From JAEXNA01 sp050486105 (GTDB lineage Bacteria > Vulcanimicrobiota > Xenobia > Xenobiales > JADMJV01), in contig JBJHCR010000001.1 in the NCBI GenBank assembly GCA_050486105.1, positions 24,531 through 88,530 on the forward strand: a stretch of 64,000 bases of DNA, read 5' to 3'. Under the pieces are notes generated by a model. The model did no database searches, was not told the origin of the DNA, and worked only from the letters and a program-made list of their open reading frames with translations. Of this stretch, positions 26,140 to 32,535 are shown piece by piece (positions within the stretch are counted from its first letter, which is position 1; the number at the start of each line of letters is the position of its first letter). The position numbers and the translations under genes are program-made.

Positions 26140-26484
26140 TTACTTTAAGAGCAAGCTGGGGACAAACAGCGGGCGTTTCAATGGAGTGCCGATCCGTCCA
26201 TTCTCTGCCGGCTTATAGTCGGGATACTTCTCGGGGTCGGCCATTTTGAAGGGGGTGCCGATCCGTCCATTCTCAGCCGGTTTATAGTCGGGATACTTCT
26301 CGGGGTCGGCCATTTTGAAGGGGCCTGGAGTGAAGCTGGGAGTGAAGGTGTCTTTGGGCTCTAGGACCGGGCTTTCGTCGGCCGGGGGCTCTAAGCATTC
26401 GGGGCACTGAGAATCCGGGTGACATTCGATGGGTTTGATAGGAAGGGGTTGGTGATTTGGGAATAAGCTGAGTCCGAAAGCCAT
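26140..26484 (-). CDS. Small protein with two exact-type 23-residue tandem repeats
   Basis: A 114-residue protein from ATG 26484, which has a good ribosome site (AGAGGAGA, 9 bp away). The N-terminal part is Pro-rich with 'ECHPDSQCPEC', three cysteines and a histidine that could bind metal. The C-terminal half contains two copies of a 23-residue unit beginning FKMADPEKYPDYKP and ending NGRIGTP, with no differences that I can see in the protein. No family is recognised. It is convergent with the pseudopilin operon. A TTCCGAAT direct repeat lies about 59 bp upstream. A longer start at 26622 is possible but has no better signal. Confidence 0.65.
   Translation of the reverse strand: MAFGLSLFPNHQPLPIKPIECHPDSQCPECLEPPADESPVLEPKDTFTPSFTPGPFKMADPEKYPDYKPAENGRIGTPFKMADPEKYPDYKPAENGRIGTPLKRPLFVPSLLLK
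26184..26321 (-). repeat. Two tandem 69-bp units inside the small Cys-rich gene
   Basis: Units 26184-26252 and 26253-26321 encode the 23-residue repeat. They differ at only a few bases (for example CTCTGCCGGC versus CTCAGCCGGT), all silent by my reading, so the protein repeat appears to be under constraint or recent. Confidence 0.85.
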
Positions 26485-26542
26485 GATTTTGTATCTCCTC
26501 TTTGGTCGTTTTCTCTCTGTAGACCAATCATAGCTGACCGCA

Positions 26543-26561
26543 TTCCGAATCGATTCCGAAT
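26543..26561. promoter_or_regulatory. Direct-repeat regulatory motif, copy 2
   Basis: TTCCGAATCGATTCCGAAT, the same two-half-site motif as at 19647-19665 with one base changed. It lies 59-77 bp before the start of the small tandem-repeat protein gene and about 125 bp before the kinase gene on the other strand. Confidence 0.5.
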
Positions 26562-26683
26562 GAGGGCACATCAAGTTTCCAAGGTGAAAACATTTCCTGA
26601 GCAGTTCATCGTTGGGCTCCATCGGAATCCAAATAGCGAGCTAGGGAAGGACGGGATCCGACTCGATCGAAACCTATAGGGTC

Positions 26684-27964
26684 GTGGTAACTAGAGTTCT
26701 CCTGGGATTTTTCGCTCTTCTCTCATTCAATCAAGCCATGGCCGAGCCCATCGAGGTCTTGGTGAGGACCTTTCCACCTGGAGCGACTCTCAGGGATCAG
26801 TACAACAATCATCTTGGTCGGAGCGGTGAGCCGGTTTTGCTCGAATGGACTCGAGAGCAGGGGATATTGCAGCTTCAGATCTCTTTGCCTGGTCATAAAT
26901 CGGTCACTCGCAGTGTAAGCTATCGGGAATTGATATCGGGGGTGTATCCCGAGGACGGACCCATCAGGTTGCCTGCTGAGAATCCTGGGGTGGCGCTGGC
27001 CGACATCTTAAAGCATAAAACGGCTGAGGTTTTAGGGCTGTCCCTAGCTCTCTTGGTGTTTGGAGCCTTCTGGTCAGTCAAGTTGAGAGCAAGAAGGAAG
27101 TCTACTCCGAAGAGGTTTCAAAAAGTGGGTTCCTATCTGCTCGAGGAGCGAATCGGTGCCGGAGCCACCGCAGAGGTTTTCCGAGCCGTATCCGAGTCGG
27201 ACTCCGGCGCCCTCCCGGTTGCCTTGAAGCTGATGCAAGGAAGCAGCTTAGATGGACTGAGCAGAGAGAGATTCGAGCGAGAGATCCGAACTTCATTGTC
27301 TTTGAAGCACCCCAACCTAGCTCAACTCTATGATTGGGGTCAGACCGATGAAGGTGGCCTATACCTGGTCACCGAGTATCTCTCTGGTCACACCTTGCGA
27401 GAGCAGCTGAAGAAAAATGAACTCTTGGATTTGGCCTTGGTCAGCCGCGTGGTCAGCGCTGTTGCTGAGGCGCTCTCGTACCTCCATTCTCAAGGGGTTA
27501 TACACCGGGATGTGAAGCCTGACAACATCTTCTTGACCGACGACGGAGAGGTTCGACTCATCGATCTTGGCATTTCTTGGCGCCACGATGCGGCACCGCT
27601 CACCGGACTTGGGATAGCCTTGGGAACCCCTCACTATATGGCTCCCGAACAGATCAACGGTGAAAACGGTCCCGCCTCAGACCAGTACGCCCTAGCGGTG
27701 ACCGCGTTCGAGCTGCTCACCGGCAACCGACCTTTTCAGGCGGCAGAGGGGCTTGAGATTTTGCAGAAACACCTCAAAAACCCAATTCCCAAGGTCAGCA
27801 TGCACCGAGATCTTGGTCCCCTGATTGATGACATCCTGGCCCAAGGTATGGCGAAGAATCCGGAGTCTCGCTTTCCTAACGTGCGATCCTTTTCGGACTC
27901 TCTGTGCCGCCATCTTTCTCAAGGGGATGATGAGAATCTCGATACGGCAGCCGTGGTGACCTGA
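26684..27964 (+). CDS. Transmembrane Ser/Thr protein kinase with N-terminal periplasmic domain
   Basis: A 426-residue kinase with an inverted layout. A signal peptide (about residues 1-20) is followed by a PEGA-like extracytoplasmic domain (about 22-95, 'VRTFPPGATLRDQ ... ISLPGHKSVTRSV'), one membrane helix (about 114-131), then a complete cytoplasmic kinase domain (about 148-410): glycine loop 'IGAGATAEVF', Lys182 in 'VALKLM', 'HRDVKPDN' (274-281), 'DLG' (294-296) in place of DFG, and 'GTPHYMAPEQ'. Most bacterial kinases of this type carry the sensor at the C-terminus. The tail ends in Thr/Ala/Val residues. The FHA regulator gene follows 27 bp later, a likely phospho-partner. GTG start. Confidence 0.88.
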   Translation: MVTRVLLGFFALLSFNQAMAEPIEVLVRTFPPGATLRDQYNNHLGRSGEPVLLEWTREQGILQLQISLPGHKSVTRSVSYRELISGVYPEDGPIRLPAENPGVALADILKHKTAEVLGLSLALLVFGAFWSVKLRARRKSTPKRFQKVGSYLLEERIGAGATAEVFRAVSESDSGALPVALKLMQGSSLDGLSRERFEREIRTSLSLKHPNLAQLYDWGQTDEGGLYLVTEYLSGHTLREQLKKNELLDLALVSRVVSAVAEALSYLHSQGVIHRDVKPDNIFLTDDGEVRLIDLGISWRHDAAPLTGLGIALGTPHYMAPEQINGENGPASDQYALAVTAFELLTGNRPFQAAEGLEILQKHLKNPIPKVSMHRDLGPLIDDILAQGMAKNPESRFPNVRSFSDSLCRHLSQGDDENLDTAAVVT

Positions 27965-27991
27965 TTCCTGACTCTTGGTCCAGGACTCTCT

Positions 27992-29392
27992 GTGGAGCGC
28001 TTCGAAAACCCGTTCAGCATTATGCAAGAAGATTTGGCCACAGAGAACATCGAAGTCGAGGGCTTGGAGTTGGCCCATAATCACCTAGAGCTGCGCGTGG
28101 TGCAGAAGGGCCAGAGGGAGTTCCGAATCCCGTTTTTCTCCCGAGAGATGATACTCTCAGAGCAAATCCCCGACCTTTCTGGTTTGGGTGCGACCTGCAG
28201 GGTCGAATTGGAACTCGAGCGGGTCACCATCGTTTGGGGCGAGAACCGAGAGCGGCACCAGCTGACTCCGGGAGATAGCCTGGTTCTTGAAGACTGCAGA
28301 ATATGGTTGGTCGATGTCCGCCAACCGCCGTTGGCAGAGATCGAGGGCATCACGCCTCCCTTTGTTGGTCGGGTTTGGCACCTCAAGGGGCAGATGGCCT
28401 GGTTGGGCAGAGCTGGCAAGCGTCTGAATCACCTGGAGTTGAACCATCCCACGGTATCTCGGACTCACGCCACCTTCACTCCGGACCAGACTGGCAGGCT
28501 CTCTCTTCTGGCCGAGTCGCCGGCCAGCCCCACCTCGGTGAACGGAGAGCCGATTCCGGCAGGAGAAACTCGCCTACTCACCCACGGTGACTTGCTTGGT
28601 TTCGGAAAAGTGATGTTGAGATTTTCAAGTCGGCACGCTGCAGGCCCTGAGGCCAATAGGCTTTACGTGCAGACTCTCAAACACCTGAAGATTCAGGTAG
28701 GTGGCTATGACGGCCCCGCTGTGGAGATCAAGAACGAGAAGGCTCTGTGGCTTTTCGCGCTTCTCGCCTGCACCTGGGGAGAGCCCCAGCCGGTCGAACC
28801 CTTGATGGAGACTTTTTGGCCTGAGGTGTCGGCGATCAGAGGTCGCAAGAATTTGTCCTATTCGGTGGGCCAACTCAAGGAGGCTTTCAAAGAGGTCCCT
28901 TTGGACTTCACCGAACTCTTGCTCCGGACTTCGGCGAGTCTCTCCCTGGCGGACACTTATTTGGGTGAGCACGACTACCTGGAAGTTCACAGGCTCGTTT
29001 CCTCTGGAGAGGCAATAACCTCGGAATCGGGTTTGGACCGACTATTGAGGCTCTACCAGGGGGCATTCTTGCCGGCTTGCTACGAAGAGTGGGCAGAAGT
29101 GAAGCGAACTCAGCTGGCCTCTCTGGTTAACAGGTGCCTTGAGGAAACGGGACGCCTTCACCTTCGGTTGCAGCAGATCCCTTTGGCCATAAGGGCAGGC
29201 GAGAAGTTGTTAGAACTCGATCCGCTTCATTGTCCGGCGGCCGAGATCTTGATGCAGGCCCACCTGGCGCAAGCGAACCCCGGGAAGGCCATTGAGGTTT
29301 ACGAGCGAGTGACACGACTTCTCTCTCTCGAGTCGGTGGATCCGCCAGTTGGGCTGCTCAAACACTATCATCGTGCGAAATTGGGCATGTGA
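27992..29392 (+). CDS. FHA domain - BTAD (SARP-like) regulator
   Basis: A 466-residue protein. Residues about 25-108 may be a degenerate FHA-like sandwich; a clear FHA domain lies at about 135-212 with phosphothreonine-binding residues in 'SRTHATF' (156-162) and 'TSVNG' (181-185). From about 228 there is a winged-helix-like module ('EKALWLFALLACTWGEPQPVEPLMETFWPE') and a C-terminal TPR-rich bacterial transcriptional activator domain ('YQGAFLPACYEEWAEVKRTQL'). FHA binds phosphothreonine and BTAD proteins act as activators, so this is probably the read-out of the adjacent kinase. The end overlaps the PilC-like gene by 4 bp. GTG start. Confidence 0.85.
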   Translation: MERFENPFSIMQEDLATENIEVEGLELAHNHLELRVVQKGQREFRIPFFSREMILSEQIPDLSGLGATCRVELELERVTIVWGENRERHQLTPGDSLVLEDCRIWLVDVRQPPLAEIEGITPPFVGRVWHLKGQMAWLGRAGKRLNHLELNHPTVSRTHATFTPDQTGRLSLLAESPASPTSVNGEPIPAGETRLLTHGDLLGFGKVMLRFSSRHAAGPEANRLYVQTLKHLKIQVGGYDGPAVEIKNEKALWLFALLACTWGEPQPVEPLMETFWPEVSAIRGRKNLSYSVGQLKEAFKEVPLDFTELLLRTSASLSLADTYLGEHDYLEVHRLVSSGEAITSESGLDRLLRLYQGAFLPACYEEWAEVKRTQLASLVNRCLEETGRLHLRLQQIPLAIRAGEKLLELDPLHCPAAEILMQAHLAQANPGKAIEVYERVTRLLSLESVDPPVGLLKHYHRAKLGM

Positions 29393-30426
29393 GACAGAAT
29401 TCCGAAGCCCTCTCAAATCCTTCGGTCGCATTTCGGTCTCTTTCGACTCTGGTGTCTTCTGGGGTACCGATTCACGAGTCGCTGCTTTTGTTGTCGTCTT
29501 CGGCTCACCAAGAAGGTGAGAGGACTCTTTTTGAAAACTTGGCCTCGAGAGTCGCTGCCGGTCGAACTCTGTCGGCAAGTTTCGGTCTTTATCCCCATGT
29601 CTTTTCCAGCTACATCGTGGGACTCATAAGAATGGGAGAACAGACGGGCGCTCTGGCTCAGGTTTTAGAGACGATCTCCACTCACGCGGAAAAATCTGCG
29701 GCGTTGAGAATGAAACTCAGGAGTGCGACCATCTATCCAGGAATACTCACTCTTGGCTCCCTGCTCTTGATGCTGATCGGACCTCCGTACCTTCTTCAGG
29801 GTCACTTGACTATGCTCAGCCAATCAGGGACCGAGTTACCTTGGTCAACTCGCGCATTGATCGGCTGGAATGGAGTGCTTAGATCCCCGTTTTTCGTTCT
29901 CGGAGCCTTGCTGGTCTCAGTCGGCTTGGTTCTGGTGCTAGGTGACCGGGGTCGCAGAAGAGGCCTGTGGCTGTGGTTGCACCGAGTCCCCATTCTTGAG
30001 GCGCTCTTGAAGCAAATGGCGACGGCTAGATTCTGCCAGGGCTTAGAGGTGGCTTTGAAGGCCGGCATGCCAGTTATTCAGGCTCTTCCTCTGGTAGCTT
30101 TCGCCTCCAACGACCCATTGCTGGAAGAGCGAATTTCGGTGGCCACGCAAAGGCTTGCCCACGGTGAGTCGGTGAGCCGATCTCTGGCCGCGATGGATTT
30201 CTTTCAATCTGGATTCGCTTCTCTTCTCGAAAGCGGGGAAGAAGCAGGAAAGCTTCCTTTAGCCTTGGGGACCTTAGCCCATTTCGCCGAAATGCACCTG
30301 GATGCCACCCTTGAACGTTTCACGACGCTGATTGAGCCGGTGATCTTGCTCTTTATGGGTGCAGTGACAGCCGCAGTCCTGGTGGCGACTCTTACTCCCA
30401 CCATCACCATATTACAGACTCTCTAG
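29389..30426 (+). CDS. PilC/GspF family inner-membrane platform protein
   Basis: A 345-residue type II secretion / type IV pilus platform protein with the two repeated GspF domains: 'LSTLVSSGVPIHESLLLLSS' to about residue 110, membrane helix, then 'ARFCQGLEVALKAGMPVIQALPLV' and the final helices 'EPVILLFMGAVTAAVLVATLTPT'. 'GEQTGAL' and 'GEEAGKL' are the conserved GE loops. It starts with GTG in a GTGA overlap with the FHA gene. The stop codon TAG (30424-30426) is formed at the border of a MITE-like element. No pilus ATPase is visible in this window, so the rest of the system lies elsewhere. Confidence 0.9.
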   Translation: MRQNSEALSNPSVAFRSLSTLVSSGVPIHESLLLLSSSAHQEGERTLFENLASRVAAGRTLSASFGLYPHVFSSYIVGLIRMGEQTGALAQVLETISTHAEKSAALRMKLRSATIYPGILTLGSLLLMLIGPPYLLQGHLTMLSQSGTELPWSTRALIGWNGVLRSPFFVLGALLVSVGLVLVLGDRGRRRGLWLWLHRVPILEALLKQMATARFCQGLEVALKAGMPVIQALPLVAFASNDPLLEERISVATQRLAHGESVSRSLAAMDFFQSGFASLLESGEEAGKLPLALGTLAHFAEMHLDATLERFTTLIEPVILLFMGAVTAAVLVATLTPTITILQTL

Positions 30427-30587
30427 AGGCTGTGCGCCGCATCACCCCGAGTCCAAACGAAGCAATTTTTTCGTCAGGGGAATTGCAAATTTGAAGCTCA
30501 TAGTGGACCTATTTACAAGAATTTGCGGTTCCCATGGCGGAGAAAAGGCGAATTTGGCGATGTGGGTTGATTCGACGTACAGCCTCT
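30425..30587. mobile_element. MITE-like element, family A copy 2 (163 bp)
   Basis: Inverted copy of 13033-13195, same length, with terminal repeats matching at about 16 of 19 positions. CTCTAG is present at both outer ends and may include a target duplication. The left border coincides with the stop codon of the PilC-like gene. Confidence 0.85.
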
Positions 30588-30690
30588 CTAGGGAGCCAAC
30601 GACAAAGTCATGGCGCAATGAGAAATTTTTCTGACTTTTTTCCGGGTTGGCTTCTAAAGTACATTTACAGACTTAACCTGGAGAACATTC

Positions 30691-31869
30691 GTGGACATTA
30701 AGCCCTTACAAACTCAGAATCCTTACATCGCACCCAAGGCTCCTGTTCAAATCAAGCCTTTCGGTTCCGAGAGGTCCCAAGGGACCCCCGACTCCGATTC
30801 GGTGGAACTTGGAGGGACACCCACGGAATCCTACGCCAAGCCAGAGTTTTCCGGATCCTCTGGAGTAGAGACCCCGAAGCCCAAAGTTTTGACCGACAAT
30901 CCCGATCCGTCTCCCTTGAACGGATTCACCAAGGCAGTACTTATCGGAGTCACCGGCGCCATCGGCCTGGGAGCCATCACCGGGTGCACCCCTCCAAGTG
31001 GTGGAACCAGTACCGTGGTCAACACCGAAGCCATGCAGGAGTTGACCAACACCTTCAGTTCTCTTCAAGAGTCTATAGCCGAAGACGGCAGCCAGAGCCG
31101 CGATGAAGTGGCCGGGGAAATTTTCAAGGCCATAGGCGATTACAGCCGTTCCACTGGTGAGAAAGGTGATGAGCTGATGGGTAGCCTAGGAGGGGTGATC
31201 CGTCAGCACCCGGTCTTGGCCGCCACCATCGCCTTCACCGCCGGCAACGCAATCGGTATCGGCATGGACCGTCTGGGAGTCACCGACCAAATCGGCCAGA
31301 CGGCCGGAGATGTGGCCAACTGGGTGAAAGAGAATCCCATTAAGTCCGTGGCTATCGGGGTGGCCGTAGCCGGAGCGGGCTATCTCCTCTACAATCACGT
31401 GATCAAGCCTATGGCTGAAGTGCCTCCGGCTCCCACCGGTGAGCATGCCGAAGCCATGGAGCAGACCTTTGCCGACCTGGAGCAGATGATCTCCAACCAC
31501 CAGGGCACCCCTGAGGAAGCCGCCGCTGAGGCCAGCTTGACTCTGGGCCAGAAGATCAAGGAGTACGCCGCTGCCACCGGACGCTCAGCCAACGAAGTGA
31601 AGAACGACGTAACCGCCTGGGCCTACGACCACCCGGTGGTGGCCACCTCGCTAGTCATGGGTGCCGGAGTCGGTACCGGGGTCTTATTGAGCCGAGCGGG
31701 AGTGCCGGAAGGAGTGGCCGGCATTGCCGGTGCCGCTCTCGATGCCTCGGGCGCCGGAGTCGACGCCATCAAAGACTTTGCCAAAGAAAACCCGGTCTTG
31801 GCTGGAGCGGTGACCGCGGCTGTAGCCGTCGGCGCTGGTTACCTGATCTATCAGGCCGTAGCAAACTAG
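30691..31869 (+). CDS. Protein with four DUF883-like hydrophobic repeats, unknown function
   Basis: A 392-residue protein. The N-terminal 80 residues are Pro/Ser/Thr-rich and probably disordered. Then come 'AIGLGAITGC' and four similar segments, each a short polar-proline cap followed by an Ala/Gly helix: 'QHPVLAATIAFTAGNAIG', 'ENPIKSVAIGVAVAGAGYLLY', 'DHPVVATSLVMGAGVGTGVLL' and 'ENPVLAGAVTAAVAVGAGYLI'. The cap and helix resemble the membrane anchor of ElaB/YqjD (DUF883) proteins, here repeated. Amphipathic helices lie between ('ASLTLGQKIKEYAAATGRSANEVKNDV'). GTG start. The TAG stop lies in the CTAG that flanks the next short element. Confidence 0.7.
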   Translation: MDIKPLQTQNPYIAPKAPVQIKPFGSERSQGTPDSDSVELGGTPTESYAKPEFSGSSGVETPKPKVLTDNPDPSPLNGFTKAVLIGVTGAIGLGAITGCTPPSGGTSTVVNTEAMQELTNTFSSLQESIAEDGSQSRDEVAGEIFKAIGDYSRSTGEKGDELMGSLGGVIRQHPVLAATIAFTAGNAIGIGMDRLGVTDQIGQTAGDVANWVKENPIKSVAIGVAVAGAGYLLYNHVIKPMAEVPPAPTGEHAEAMEQTFADLEQMISNHQGTPEEAAAEASLTLGQKIKEYAAATGRSANEVKNDVTAWAYDHPVVATSLVMGAGVGTGVLLSRAGVPEGVAGIAGAALDASGAGVDAIKDFAKENPVLAGAVTAAVAVGAGYLIYQAVAN

Positions 31870-32028
31870 TGCAACGTCTGTGAAGTTCGTCCCTACTGAA
31901 TGGTGGTCAGGCGCGTCTATCGCAAGGAGAAGCGAACGCTTAATACCAGGCGTATTTGAGTGAGCTTCGACGCTGCGAGAGAGGATGCATGGCCGCCAGG
32001 GCTAGGGACGAACTTTGCGGACGTTGTA
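31870..32028. mobile_element. Short hairpin element, family B copy 1 (159 bp)
   Basis: Ends TGCAACGTCTGTGAAGTTCG and the inverse match CGAACTTTGCGGACGTTGTA form an imperfect terminal inverted repeat of about 25 bp, and most of the interior can also pair. It is flanked by CTAG on both sides (31866-31869 and 32029-32032), a probable target duplication. Related copies are at 48398-48557 and, more distantly, 37160-37316. Confidence 0.8.
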
Positions 32029-32149
32029 CTAGGGTCTTAACCAAGGACCTCTTCAAGGGAGCTCACTTCGGTGGGCTTTTTTCGACTGAAGGATTCGGTG
32101 ACGGGTTTTGAGAGCATCCCTTCAAGGGGTTGGGTTGCTCCTGGCAGGT

Positions 32150-32283
32150 CTACCAGATCACCTGGATGGGGAAATCTTTGAAAGCCGGGTCGATGGTGAT
32201 GATCGGCAGGCTTTCAAGGAGACTGGCGGCGGCAAGAATGCGGTCGAACGGGTCTCGGCTTCGTGCATGTTGACGAACTTCAT
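32150..32283 (-). pseudogene. Deletion relic of a Phd/PIN toxin-antitoxin locus
   Basis: On the minus strand the ATG at 32283 begins 'MKFVNMHEAET', the typical N-terminus of Phd/YefM antitoxins. After eleven codons the sequence jumps, in another frame, to 'SRDPFDRILAAASLLESLPI' and 'ITIDPAFKDFPIQVIW' ending in TAG at 32150, the typical C-terminus of PIN toxins (DPFDR and the xxDPxF strand). The whole middle (most of the antitoxin and the toxin N-terminus) is missing, as expected from a single internal deletion. Confidence 0.7.
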
Positions 32284-32373
32284 GGACTCAGTTTGATGAG
32301 TTTAGTCGACCTGGTTAAGAGACCTTTGGTAGATCTTCGGCGGAAAGTCAAACCCAACTCAAACGCGGATCTG

Positions 32374-32401
32374 TTTGCATTCCGAGAAAACTTGATATAA
32401 C
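32374..32401 (+). promoter_or_regulatory. Possible promoter of secA
   Basis: TTTGCA (32374-32379) and TATAAC (32396-32401) with 16 bp between them, about 135 bp before the secA start. The -10 is good and the -35 moderate. The leader that follows has a small possible hairpin near GCCGAAAG/CTTTGGC. Confidence 0.4.
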
Positions 32402-32535
32402 GTTCCATAGGCCGAAAGTCTTTGGCGGTGTGCGCTACCGGGCCCGTCCTGGGGGGTTGAATCCTCATGAGGACGTCCCTGAAGGTGGGCAAGACAGAGC
32501 CGGAGGCAAAAAAGTCCCAGATCGGAACAGAATTC

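Noticed and set aside
32467..32535. SecA start 23 codons upstream
   Set aside because: Housekeeping SecA proteins begin directly before LLKKVFDPNE; the extra residues have no counterpart.
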